Made by a program: the position numbers and the translations under genes. A DNA stretch of 64,000 bases from Acanthaster planci (Eukaryota > Echinodermata > Asteroidea > Valvatida > Acanthasteridae), in the NCBI RefSeq assembly GCF_001949145.1, contig NW_019091762.1, forward strand, positions 1 through 64,000, written 5' to 3'. The notes beneath the pieces are model-generated. The model saw nothing but the letters and a program-made list of their open reading frames with translations. It was not told the DNA's origin and searched no databases. Within the stretch, counting starts at the first letter, position 1; the number at the start of each line of letters is the position of its first letter. Positions 1 to 12,700 of the stretch are shown piece after piece.

Positions 1-655
1 AAAAGCAGTAGTCATCATTAAATGATTTCATTTATTCTCATTTGTGTTTTGACTTCGTAACAACTGATACTAGTGTGTGGGAATTGTGATAAACTTGCTG
101 ACATATCAATCCCTTTTCACTTGAAAACAATGATTACCACTGAAACAGACACTAACAGTCCCTTTTGTTACAAACCAGTAATAAAAAATCTTCCCAAAGG
201 AAATGTACATGGTTTTTCAACCCTTGTCAACAGAGGGTACCCCATTATATGTTCATAATTAGAATGCAAATGTTTAAATAACTGGTGAGTTTAGAATTGT
301 GGATTTTGTAATCCACATGGTCTCGACCAACAAATGACAGTGATTCCACTTAGATCCGAGAAGTGCACCAAGGAAATTGGTTTTTGGGCATCTTGCAGCA
401 ATGCCCTATGGTCCCGAAAAAGCATTTTCTCCAAAAGGATATTCCAATGTGTGCGCACATTGATGCATGTAAAAACATTCGCATGAAAATCAGTGCAGGA
501 ACCAACAGGCATGCACTTACTCCATCCATTTGCACTACACTTCCTGGTTCAAAATGGCATCACCCTTTAGTAGTCTGTATTGATATACATAGAATTGACA
601 CCATGGCATCTTTGTTTCATATTGTCCTGAAACATCTTTTTATCTTCTTTGTCAG
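1..655. other. NEK9 intron, partial; no recognised content
   Basis: No NEK9 N-lobe exon (glycine loop, VAIK-like Lys) was found in any frame. The open frames here show no family motif. Confidence 0.5.
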
Positions 656-726
656 GAAGTTGTGTGGTACTTGTTCCAAATTGCATCTGCAGTTAATCAC
701 ATACACGACAATGGTATATTGCACAG
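656..726 (+). CDS. NEK9: NEK9 exon: kinase helix E to start of catalytic loop
   Basis: The acceptor ..tttgtcag precedes GAAGTTGTGTGG and the donor is GTAAGT. It encodes [20 protein letters not shown] then ILHR, with the Arg codon split after two bases (AG|A). This is the helix leading into the HRD catalytic loop. The phase agrees with the exon at 3454. Confidence 0.9.
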
Positions 727-3700
727 GTAAGTTGCACAAGTAATGTATTGTGGCATTTTATTCCCATGAGCCAGCCTAGGTCCCGCCAGTCCGGGTGAAC
801 TGTCTCCAACTGTGGGGAAAGTCATCTGACCTAAACCTAAACTATCTGCCTTTGACCTTGAGTTTGATGAGCAATCTAACGTCCAGGGTTGTTTTGGCGG
901 AAATATACCACTGATTGGTAATTGATTTGGTGACCCGGTCGACTGGCACAACAATGAATATGTACGTACACAAGATATTACCGGCAAGATCAACTTATTT
1001 AATATACTTTTCTTAATCGTTACGGTTACTTACTAACTGCTTAGATTACGGAACCAGTATCTGAATTGCTCGCAGACTGTCAGCGGTAACACACACAAAA
1101 GAAGCGGTCACACTAGTGCTGTTGACTCACTGAACCAGGCCTCCAGACTGCCTCGAGACTTCTGCTAGACTAGACTGACTGCACCATGCGTGGCATGGAA
1201 CAAACTAGACAAAACATAAATTTACGCCAGTCCCACACTGTCTTAAACATGTACATTTACCTGGGAAATTACGCACAGATTAATGCTAATGTACACAGGT
1301 ACCAGTACAGTGGTCTCGCACATTCTCTGTGCCTATACAAAAATAAGAATGATGTCACCATTGACTGAAACTTAAACTTGTTAAAGCCATTTCGTCACAG
1401 TATTAAAGCGAGTGATGAAGCATCTCACTGGTGGTTGCCTGAAGTGATGGGGCAAATGTACATCATGGTTTAGTACCTGAAGTATCTGTTAATTAGACTA
1501 AACTAATTTTGAAATAATAATTTTTACCTTCCTGAAAGGGGAATTGAGAGAGGAGGATCTGATATGGATAAGATCCTGGTCCACATTACATTATTGTAAG
1601 GGGAATAAAACCACAGGGAGCTACTATAACAACAAATAAACTGTATCACATTTGCACTGGATCTTGATCATGCTTTGATTTACTTGTTCCAATCGAAGGT
1701 CACTGAGCATGCGCTGTTGCCATATTGGCATTTTTTTCACACTGCGTAATTGGTGAAAAAAGCTTGCTTCATTTACATTTCATTCTGTTACCCTCTCAAA
1801 GTAACATCAAAATGGATGACTGCCATTCACTTTTGAGACAATGTATCACCTTCATGCGTGCATGGTGCCGCCATGTAATGCCTTCTAATTCTGACTGTCC
1901 CATCAGATGTTTCCACCAACTTGTTGAATAGGTGGAAAGGCTTGCAGTAGCACCATGCAAAGGAATATATCTCTCTTATGAGTGTGTGTGGTTCAGAAAA
2001 GAGCCAGGAGTATACCCAACGTTTCGGACTGCGTGCTCAGTCTGTCGTCAGGGGACTAAAGAGATGCTGAAGATGGGGCTGTATATAGAAGGTGGCTGGA
2101 TGCAGCATGGTGTGACGAGGATGCTGGTTGTGGGCGCTCATGCGGGACAGGGTCCTGCAGGTCGGGAGGCATGTAAGTTGGGCATAGGTAGGTGCGGGGT
2201 GAGGGCCGAGGGTACAGGAGACCCATAGGCAGGGTGGGGGTGTCCTCTGCGTGACCTCACCGAAGAACTGCACCACATCTCCATGACACTTCAACACAAC
2301 GGCTACAAGCTCCAGCAGATCAAGACTCAAGACCCAAGACCAAGATCCCCTCCCGGCCGAAGGGTCTCCTGTACCCAAAGCCACTAAGATAAGGCCCCTA
2401 GTTCTGTTACCCTTCCCTACCTCGGTTGTACTTCCCACCACATCCAGCGTATCCTGAACAAGCACGGCATGAAGGTGTTCCACACAGCTCCTCTCAAGAT
2501 CTGCAGCATGTTGACATCCCACAAGGACCGACAAGATCCACACCACCAACCAAGGGTGTACAAGATCCCTTGCCAATGTGGCAAAGTGTATATTGGCGAG
2601 ACTGGTAGGGACCTCCCCACCAGACTCAGGTCCATGGCAGGAAGGGAGACTATGAAAGTCGGCGATAGTCAAGCATTCCAACTCCGAAGACCACCGCATC
2701 GACTGGGATCAAGCCCACCTCATCACTAGCATGGAGAACTGGTAGGTAGACACATCAGAGAAGCCTTGGAGATCCTTAAGCACGACACCGTTCCCCAAGA
2801 CATCGGTTTCTCCATCAGTGACATCTGGCAACCCCAGCTCACCTCCCAGTTGAATGGGTCCTCTACTAGGACACTCGTCACACCACGCTGCATCCAGCCA
2901 CCTTATATATATACAGCCCCATCTTCAGCCTCTCTTCAGTCTCCTGACAACGGACTGAGCACGCTGTCCGAAATATTGGGTATACTCCTGGTTCTTTTCT
3001 AAACCACACATACTCATAAGAGAGATATATTCCTTCGCATAGTGCTACAGCAAGCCTTTCCACCTGTTGCTGTCCTTCACCATGAATAGCATGAAATTCC
3101 ATCTAACTTGTTTAATGAAATGATGTGGCCTCTTAATGCCAATTTGCTACCAAATCAAGTGCAAAAATAATGAAACACATCAGCCCCGAAACAAGTTGAT
3201 GAATGCAGTTGTTCCTGCTGGGAGTGGATTGGATCATATGGTACTCTTTTCTCAAGTGCCGCTCATGATGCATGTGTAATAATTCAATAGCAGCAATCAC
3301 TTAGTCTAAGCATTTTTGATACATGTAAACACAACATTTTTTAAATTTTATGACCTTTGAATTTGATTTGTTTGAAATAATTTAGTTTTATACTGTTATG
3401 TTGATCTTTGATACACTGGAATTATCTGTTCCAAGTAATCTTGTTCTTAACAGAGACATCAAGACATTGAATATCTTCTTAACAAAGCAGAACCTGATCA
3501 AGTTGGGTGACTTTGGCATCTCAAAAGTATTGAAAAACACTGAAGTAGCAGAAACAGTTAAGTGAACAATTTATTTTTTAGTCTTGAAACAAAAGAAAGC
3601 CTACAAAATTAAAGCACTTGTATGAAGACTGTGGTCTTGTTAAAGGACTTTTTTTACCTCTTGTTGCCGGGGAACCCTGTTTCGAGCACCATGGGACTAT

Positions 3701-6700
3701 ACGCAGAGTCGCGGTGCCCGAAATGGGACAAAAGAGCTGGTCCAAGTAACAAAAGACAGTACTCGGACCAAAAGACTTGCTGCAGAGAATTGCCATCATT
3801 ATTTGGTTTGCATTTTTCAAAGGCAATTCATCACTGTTTTTAAACAGTATACCACTGTTTTGGGCATAGCACACCCACGGATTAGCACCGTGGACAAAAG
3901 ATCTCTAGGGCCCTATCGATGAGTGACACAGCACCGCTGCATGCTAATCCAGCCACGTTTGAAAAGATGCCACTCGCATTTACTGGTGACAAAGAAAATT
4001 ACGCAACCCCTCACAATTCTGGGCTCTCTTTACAGGGCGCCAGGCTTGGCTGAAATATTCAGGAGTCAATGAAGGCTACCTGTTAGCTTAGAGTAGCCAC
4101 CAAAGCGTCATTTGTGTGGGTGTAGACATCCATTAAATGAAATGATGACTTTTTGAAGAATTTTGAAAACTGAAAATCTTGAAAGTCTCCCATATGTGTG
4201 CTCTGCATTTTTAAAAACACCCGGCAGCATGAGGTTGAAGCGAACATTGTATGAGTAGATATTTTGAATTTGTGTGATGGTGTGTGTGCTAGAACCAAGT
4301 GAAATCTCTTGTGAGTGAGTGCAGTTCTGAAAATAACCGGTTGGACTTGGTTTCAGATAGTATGCTTTCCCACTGACCACAGAAAGAGCTTACTTGAGTC
4401 CACTAGTTCTCTTCAGACTCACAAAAGAGATTTCATGTGGTTCCACTGCAAACCTCTGTCACATTATGATGTCTGCTATGCAAACTTTCAAGTTATTTTT
4501 GAAATCAGACTTTGTATTTCAGCATGGGAGTTGGATTTAAGATAATGTTAATGCAAAAAAACCACAACTTTGAAAGTGTATTATGGTTTAAGTAGCATAT
4601 TTCAGGTTCTTTCCATTTTAGATATTAAAAGATGCTGAGGTAGGAAAGAAACTATAATGAATGAGAAAATAATCCCAACAGTTTACAGTCTTTAGATTGC
4701 TTACAAGTAATTTCTCTTTACATTGCTGCTAATGGGCCAACAACTTTTACTGAGGGATTTTGAAAAAAATTTAAGTGTATAAGTCTTCTATTGTTAAACA
4801 TGCATGAGTTGACAAGTACACAATTTCCCTGTATCGTTGCAGGTGGTAGGCACTCCGTACTACATGTCCCCAGAGCTCATGCGGGGTCAACAGTAAGTAT
4901 CCCATAATAAAGTACATTGTACAGTTTGCTCACTCAACTTGTGTCTTTTATCAAATTCATGTGAAGTTTTCAAAGTGTCATGAAATAAATACTTTGCTAA
5001 AATAAGATTTATGGTGGTTTTGGATATATGGAACATATTTTCAAAAGAAAGGAAATGTACATGTACAGTATGTTGCTTCTTGACATAATCTGAGTTAACC
5101 TGATATAAATGCTTTGATCTTTTCTTGACAGACAGAAGAAATGTCTGGTTAGGGATATGTAAAAGTTGTTCGTTTTATGTGCTTGTACTGATCAAGGAGA
5201 ATTGTGTTCTGTTTGCACTAGTAAGCCTTAGTGCATGGGTTTGATTACCACCTATGAAAGCTCATGAATTTTCCAGAAACCTTGGGCAACAATGAGTATA
5301 CAGGGTTTAGAAATAGTCTGTGACAAGCAGAAATACCCAATTGATACAGTAGTCCACTTGGAAAGTGACCACGATACATTTTTAAGAAGTACAATAAGTA
5401 CAACATTTAATTGTCTATCTTTGCATAAAGCTTACATGTTCTTGTATCTTTTGTATTCGTGCAGGTATGACATTAAAAGTGACATTTGGGCAATAGGCTG
5501 TGTGTTATATGAACTACTGTCACTCAGACGGAGTTTTGATGCATCAGTAAGTATTTTACCCCACAGTGTGTAAAAATAGACAAGTTGGCTGTGAAATGAC
5601 TTTTGTTATAGGAGGATTTTACTGCAACAGATTAAAAGAGGAGATGAGATTTTGAATTTGTTCTAATGGCAAGACATTGGAAGGACACTAAAGATAGAAC
5701 ACTTGTTTTGTGTTAGTTACCCTAATGAAAGAAGTATTTGCTGCTTCCAAAGATTCATATTTACAAAGCTTTGGAAATAATCTGTGTGAAGTCAGTACAT
5801 GTATGTAGTATGTAAGCTGTATTTGAAGTCTTGCCTAAGGCCCAAAATTCAGGTTTTGCCAGACATTTGCACATTTTTTGGTTCAAATTCATACACAGTT
5901 ACCTTTAAATTCATCCTGAGAAGACTTGCAGACACAAAATGGGCCATTCTACACATTTGGGGTCCAGTTTTTCCCATGTCCTTGTTACGTCTGAAATATA
6001 TGATTTGTAAATTTACAACTTGTACTATAATTTCCAAGAGTGATTAGTACATGTAATGCAAATTACTTGCCAAACAAATGACGACAGTTTGAAGTCAATT
6101 TCAATTAATTAAATATCTCTTGTCAAATTATGCAGGTTAGGTGTAACAGGGACAGAAAAATGTTGGAACCTACATTAATAAAATGACCCAAATGCTACTA
6201 TAAACCTGTAGTCATTGGTCATTCCAAATGATTAATGGTTGATCTTTTTAAATATTTGTCCATTCAATTTGTCAACTTCCAGTGGACTTTTTCTTACTTG
6301 ATGGTCTTGTATGTAATGCAAGTGTTGCATTATCCACTTTCTGCCGGAGACTCCAGAATCGGATACGTATGGTTTATACGCGTGGCCGGGGTCTCCGAAC
6401 TCGGACAAAGGAAACAGGGCCCTGTAACAAAAGACTGTACTCCAAACAAAAGACCAGGCTGCTGGGCATTATCGACATTATTCACTCTCAAAAGTGGTGA
6501 TAATCCAGCGTTATTTTGAAACCATATACCAGGGTTTGAGGCATTGAGAGCGAGCGGATTACCACCGGGGACAAAAGTGCTCCACCACCGCAGCGATGAG
6601 CCACACAGCACCGCTGCACGCTAATCTGGCCCCTATTGAAAAGAGGTCAGCAGTGCACTGAGCCAGGTTCGTGAACAAAAGAAAGTTACATAACACCGCA

Positions 6701-9700
6701 CAATCTGGGCTCTTTTTACAAGGCTGCAGGCCAGGCTTCAATACTCAAGCGTCAATGAAGATCACCTGTCAACTTAGAGTAGTGCCTGAAGATTACTTTG
6801 TGCGGCTATAAATGACTGTTAAATGAAATGATGAATTTTTGAAGGATTTTGAAAACGGAAAAAATGACATTCATGCCGGCCCAGTATCATTAACATTGAA
6901 AAATGCCCCGGCATGAAGTGGTTATCCTCTCTTCTAACTTTTTAAGAATGTTTTGATCAAATTCAGTGCATAGTATACACACTTGCACAGACATATTTGG
7001 TGGTGTATTGCAAGAAAAGAAATTGAAGGTTGATCAACCAATCCAAAGGATAAGAAGAACTGAATCACCTGTCTGTGAAAGATGTGAAAATATATATACA
7101 CTTTGCTTTTCATAAGTAAAACCTACCCATTTCTTGCATTATATGGAAAGTATACAGTTTTGTTTGCCTATATATGGACCTTATTTCTACCAGTTGTTGA
7201 CACATAAAATTGTTGAAGAACTAAATGAATAGACAAATACATGTAAGTATGGAAAAAATAAAATTTTCCTTATTTAAGTTTATAGCCCCATTTTTAACAA
7301 GGAAAATACTAAACAGGCACACAGAAATGAAGGAAATAAGCTTAAAGCAGAGATGAACAAATGAAAACATAAAGATACCAAGGACAATATACAAGCATGT
7401 GACAAATTTGAATTGAATTTATATTATAAGACTTTGTTCACAAGTAATGAAATTGTTTCATTTATCGTTTTAACAAATGTGGACAATGAAATTAAAAGGT
7501 CTTTCATGACAAAGTATGATAAATGTATGCAATTATCAGAGCAAAGTGCAAAACTGAAGCAACCGAAGATGAAATTAAACATGGGATATGAAAGGTGAAT
7601 TTAAGAGACAAATTTGAAGTTACCCATGTATGAATTTGACAAAAAAGCTTTGAAATGTGCTGGAAAACCTATGGCCCTCAGAAAATGTTGGCCAACTGCA
7701 TCTATTTCCTGTAGACTTGTTACTTTCCTGCTGGGCTAAATTTTACCATGCTGCTTAAGCACATGATTTAACACTAACAGAGGCTTCACCTCATTCATGA
7801 AGACCATAAGCAGTAAGCACAACAAAAGGCACGCTATTTCAGAGGAAAAATTTGCTTAGTGACATAATTGTGCAAATCTCTATACACACCCACTACAATT
7901 TTTTTGCTAAGCACAGCAACTGTAAAATGTTCACAGTGAAATATGCTTACTATTTGCATCGCTGTGAGTGTGAGGGTACAAGTAGCCATCGGTTTAAAAT
8001 CAGGTTGTTTCAAGGTCGTGTGTGTTGCATGTTCGCTTCGGTTGTGCTCATGCCATTTCCATGATCCTTCTAAATTGGTCAGCTTGCCGCGAGTTTTAAA
8101 TTCACGCTAAGCAAAGGCCATGTGGATGAGGTTAATGGTTCATTCTCCCTCTGTTGTGGAGGTAGAGTTGGTGCAAGAGGGCAGGTTTATTTAAATCCAG
8201 AGAGAACAGGTAGGAGATATCCAAACCCCATTTTGGTCTTTGAATTTGCACGCCCAGGGAGTGAGGCGTTTAGACCATGGTTAGATCTCCTTCCATCTCT
8301 TTGGGGCATTTCAGTATTTACAAGAGAATATTCTTCAGGTTTCATTCATTTGGCTCGCTATTTGCATTCTGTGAGGGGAGCAGCTGCTAAGATCGGAGGG
8401 TGCGGCGCTATCAGCGGCCCTACAAATACAACCTTAATCGGTGCATACTGACTCTGTGTATGTGCATGAATGTTCTTTTATCACATACCAGGCTGAGGGC
8501 ACAGCTAATACAACCCCCCCCCCAGCGTATAGGAACCCACCACACAAGCCCGAGATTACATTCATCATGGAAGCTTCCTTGTGGAAGAGGTCTTAACTAA
8601 GCAACGAGTAGTATCAAAATCGACTCTAGTAGTCTTATGTGTGCAGGGTTTTGCAAGTTGTTCTGGGCAGCACAGCAGACCTATCAAAGACAACATAAAC
8701 ATATTTTCCATGTTTCACTTTATTATGAGATGACCTTGTTTAATGACTAGTTATGTAAAGAATATGATTAATGCTGTGTGAGGATAATTCATGTTAGGTA
8801 TAATTTATCACACAATGTGAAGGACCCGGTCGGGATTACCTTGACGGTGCTTCTCTAATCTAAGATGGATGGATTTTAATAGGAAAAATGGCAGGAAAAG
8901 TTCAGGGCGAACAAGGTCTCTGGTGGAAAGCATTTGTTTTGAAGGGCATATTTGGCTTTTGCCACTGACTTAATTACAAACACGGAATGTCAACCTAAAG
9001 GGCTAGGGTGTGTAGCCTTTACAGGCTCAGTGAAGGAACATTTCGACCATTTGCTTACATTAGAATAGTGCATTTGCATAGGTATAGTATCTAGGTCAGC
9101 CAGTGTCATAGTGTGCATTTCTTGGGTTTAATTTTGCATTGAATTCATTGTTTGGTCTATGGCAACTGCTTTTCCGAGTCACAATCACAATAGGAGGTTG
9201 CATAATCCTTTGGTTTGTCCCTTGCTTTGACCAAGGATTGGAGAACGTATAGGACAAAAAGTTGTTACGCTGTTTAATTGATTTGTGCCACACACATGTG
9301 CTTGCAGCCTTATCTGAACTTTCTGAACAACTATATAGCTTGTGCTTAAAGTCAAATGTGCATGCATTGTTAGTCCAATTCTTCAGGTTGCTTGGGTTAT
9401 TCAGACTTAAGTGACATTGTTGCATTGGGCCATTCAGACTTAAGTGACATTGTTGCAAGTAGGGTTGAATTGCCATACACGCCATTTTATGATGATCAGT
9501 TTGGGGCCCATTGGAGCGGGAAGATGTCCATGTGGACCTTTGGGGAAGCCTCAGTGCAATACTTTTATGAAGATGGTTACCGGTTTATTACACTTGCAAA
9601 ATCTTATGAAAACACTGACACACATATGTGGATTAGTGTTTTATGGTGTCACGACTGAATAATAATGATGGTGGATATACGAGAAATGGTAATTACTAAA

Positions 9701-12700
9701 TGGATAGACAGGCCCCTAGGTTAAATACTCAACAATACACAAGTGCAAAGGCATTTTCAAGAGATAGCTGGCCCTGCGTTGGTGGTAGACAGCCTTTAAA
9801 TGCTTAATGGTGTTATGCACAGAGGTTGTTAGCGTGTGCCAACACTGAAAAATCATTTAACGGTCGTTTATAGCCACACAAAGTGATCTTTAGGCACTAC
9901 TCTAAGTTGACAGATGACCTTCATTGATGCCTGAGTATTTCAGCCAAGCCTGCAGCCTTGTTAACAGAGCCCAGATTGTGCGGTGTTATGTAACTTTCTT
10001 TTGTTCACGAACCTGGCTCAGTGCACTGCTGACCTCTTTTCAATAGGGGTCAGATTAGCATGCAGCGGTGCTGTGTGGTTCATCGCTGCGGTGGTGGAGC
10101 ACTTTTGTCCCTGGTGGTAATCCGATCGCTCTAAATGCCCCAAACCCTGGTATACGGTTTCAAAACAAGGCAGGATTATCACCTTGTTTTGAGAGTGAAA
10201 AATGTCGATAATGCCCAGCAGCCTGGTCTTTTGTTTGGAGTACAGTCTTTTGTTACAGGGCCCTGTTTCCTTTGTCCGAGTTCGGAGACCCCGGCCACGC
10301 GTATAAACCATACGTATCCGATTCTGGAGTCTCCGGCAGAAAGTGGATAATGCAACACTTGCATTACATACAAGACCATCAAGTAAGAAAAAGTGGTTAA
10401 GGGGCAGATCCAGCTTCGGGTGTCGGGGGGCAAATTCAAGAGAGAAATGCAGTTTTGAACGCATTGAATATGATGTTGGGGATACAAATTAAAGCTTTAC
10501 TCTTGGTCCTGCCATCCTTGATTTTATTTGTTGGTGTTGTTTTCTTAGGGTTTTGTGGCTAATATTTGATCGGAAAACACCAAAACACTTTCTTTCTCAC
10601 TCATCTAGGATGGGTTCTGTGTTAAAAAAAAAAGGAAAAGTTGACATTGCACTGATTGAGCCATGATGGAATGTGTACAAGGAGTACAAGGGACCGGTCG
10701 ACCAGGCATTGGTGCAATGAAAGGCAATCAGGGCCCCAGTGATCATGGCCAGGGATGGTGATTGACCTATATCATAGCCAACCATTTTAGCTTTATGTCT
10801 TCGCAACAGTTTTAACACATCCCCCTCCCAAAAAAGGGAGTCTTAAAACAGTAACAAATACTGTAGAAATGGAAAAGACAATTTATATACATGTATATCA
10901 GTGTGTATAATTATATTTAAAGGCGAGGAGCCCTCTGGCTATGACAGAAATCAAAGATTGGCTCAGCGAAAAGGCAGGAGCAGATGAGGTGTGAATGAGC
11001 CCCCATTAGTCCAAGAGGGAAAGCAAACAAAGTTTAACTCCACGGAAAAGCTAGGAGCATGAGGAAAAGGGGAATAAGCCCCTTGGCTCTAATGAAGAAA
11101 AGCATAGATGAGCTCGCCAAAGGAAAGGCTGGAGCAGGGAAAAGTCAGGGGAAATCCCAGCAAAAGTGGGAAACTGTTGGCTTCTCTTCCAAATCTGTGA
11201 CTCCATTACTTTGAAGGTACTGGTTGAAAGAGGAATAAGCCCCTTGGCTGTCAAAGTAAAGCAAAGATAGACTCGCCAAATGAAAGACTGAAGCATAGAA
11301 AAGTCACGGAAAAGCCTGGCAAAACAGGAAATGCCCTCTAAATGTTGGCTTCTCTTCCAAATCTCTGACTCCGTTTCTTTGAAGGTACATGATGAGGATG
11401 GGCAAACAATGGCAAAATTTGATATTATCATAAAAATAAGGGGAAGCAACATCTGAGCATCATGTCGATCAATTACTTTTGGGGGTCAATCTTAGTCCGG
11501 CCCTAGTAAAAGCCATTTTGCTGGCTGCTGGCCCTGCATACACACAAACTACACTATGTGAGCAGTTCAAGCATTTGTGCCTTGGCTATATCAAAGAAGG
11601 CAAAGAGTGGCTTGCCTCTTGACAGAGAAGAGCAGGGTGAAAGGGAAATGAGCCCCGTTTGCCTTGAAAGCATGCTTAGAGTAGCTCGCCAATTGACAGG
11701 AGCAAAATAAAAGGGGAAATGAGCCCTTTGAAATAGGTTTGTACAGAAAGAAATTGCGTGGGTGAGACGGGTGAGTGAGGGATGGGTGAGATATGGGGGA
11801 GCCTGGGCAGCAAAGAGGGTTTTATATGCCCAGGTTATAAAGGAGCAAAGGGAAGGAAGGTTGAGGGGATCTAAAAGTTGGAGCAAAGAATCTTTTTGTC
11901 CATACCTCAAACTAAAGACTCTGGAACCCGAACAAAGCAAATTAAGCAAATTTTTGTGCCATGATAAGTCAACGAATTATCTTAATGGTAAGCAGCACCA
12001 TGAAATTGGGCCCTGTTCGGAGTTAAGACATTTGGAAGCAGCTTCGTACCCATGCACTTACTACTGAAGTTGTAGTAGTGATAGCTTTAAAATTATTCCG
12101 AACATTTACGTTCTATGAGCACAAATGGAGACAGCTTGAGGGGATAAAAGGGTTTCTGTGGACAAGATTATGTTTCATTACCCACTACTGAAGATTCAGA
12201 TTTTCATGTCTCGGCACATGCAACAGCAACTATCCTCCTTAGTTCTTAGTCAGTAAGCCATGTTCTGCAGCTCATTTAGTGGAAGAAATCAATGCCAAGA
12301 AATCCAAAACAATGCATAAAAACACTCTGCAGCTACCAACTCTGCAGCATGAGTCTTGAAATTGTATCTGTTGGAAAATCTGAAGCACAAAACTTCTGAG
12401 TGGGCAAGCCAGGTGCACTGAATGTCCTGCATTATTTATGGCGTGCAAGATCAACTGAAAGTGTGTTCTACTGAGCAAGAACTCTTGAACATTTAAGACA
12501 AAGTCTAATGGATATCTGAGGGCACCACCATTCAACAAGAAGTTTGACATCAAAGACAATGAATTCATTGTGCAATGAGTCCTTTAATTATTAAGCTGCG
12601 GTACACCCCTGTTTTTATTTTTGACGTGTGTATCTTTAGTTCATTCGAATTATTTATTTATATCATGTACAGTGCGCATAGGCCCCTATAATGTACCATC

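Larger units (their letters stand above)
1930..3065 (+). mobile_element. 5'-truncated Penelope-like retroelement with inverted flanking repeats
   Basis: Seen: arms of about 190 bp at 1930-2120 and 2871-3065 are inverted copies of each other (both share the ATATATCTCTCTTATGAG block, read in opposite directions). They enclose 0.75 kb of degenerate coding sequence. Reading +, it includes [27 protein letters not shown] and [11 protein letters not shown], which is the GIY-YIG endonuclease region that ends Penelope-like element (PLE) proteins. Known: PLEs carry an RT plus a GIY-YIG nuclease and are flanked by pLTR repeats, often rearranged. The RT part is missing, and stops and frameshifts break the rest. 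GTTG occurs next to both outer ends and could be a target duplication. Confidence 0.8.

Noticed and set aside
1-655. NEK9 N-lobe exons
   Set aside because: Searched all frames for a glycine-rich loop and VxxK; none present, so these exons lie outside the window.
6235-6519. Similar ORFs in the TTAA elements (6235, 10018, 14592, 19297) as a protein family
   Set aside because: The same DNA is open in several frames and on both strands in different copies, and codon positions are not favoured; this is shared repeat sequence.
8122-8451. 109-codon ORF as a small gene
   Set aside because: No recognisable motif, and no splice-site context that fits NEK9. Could be chance in a locally GC-richer stretch.
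11051-11949. Two minus-strand ORFs (133 and 131 codons) as genes
   Set aside because: They follow the tandem repeat period and have no domain; treated as by-products of the minisatellite.
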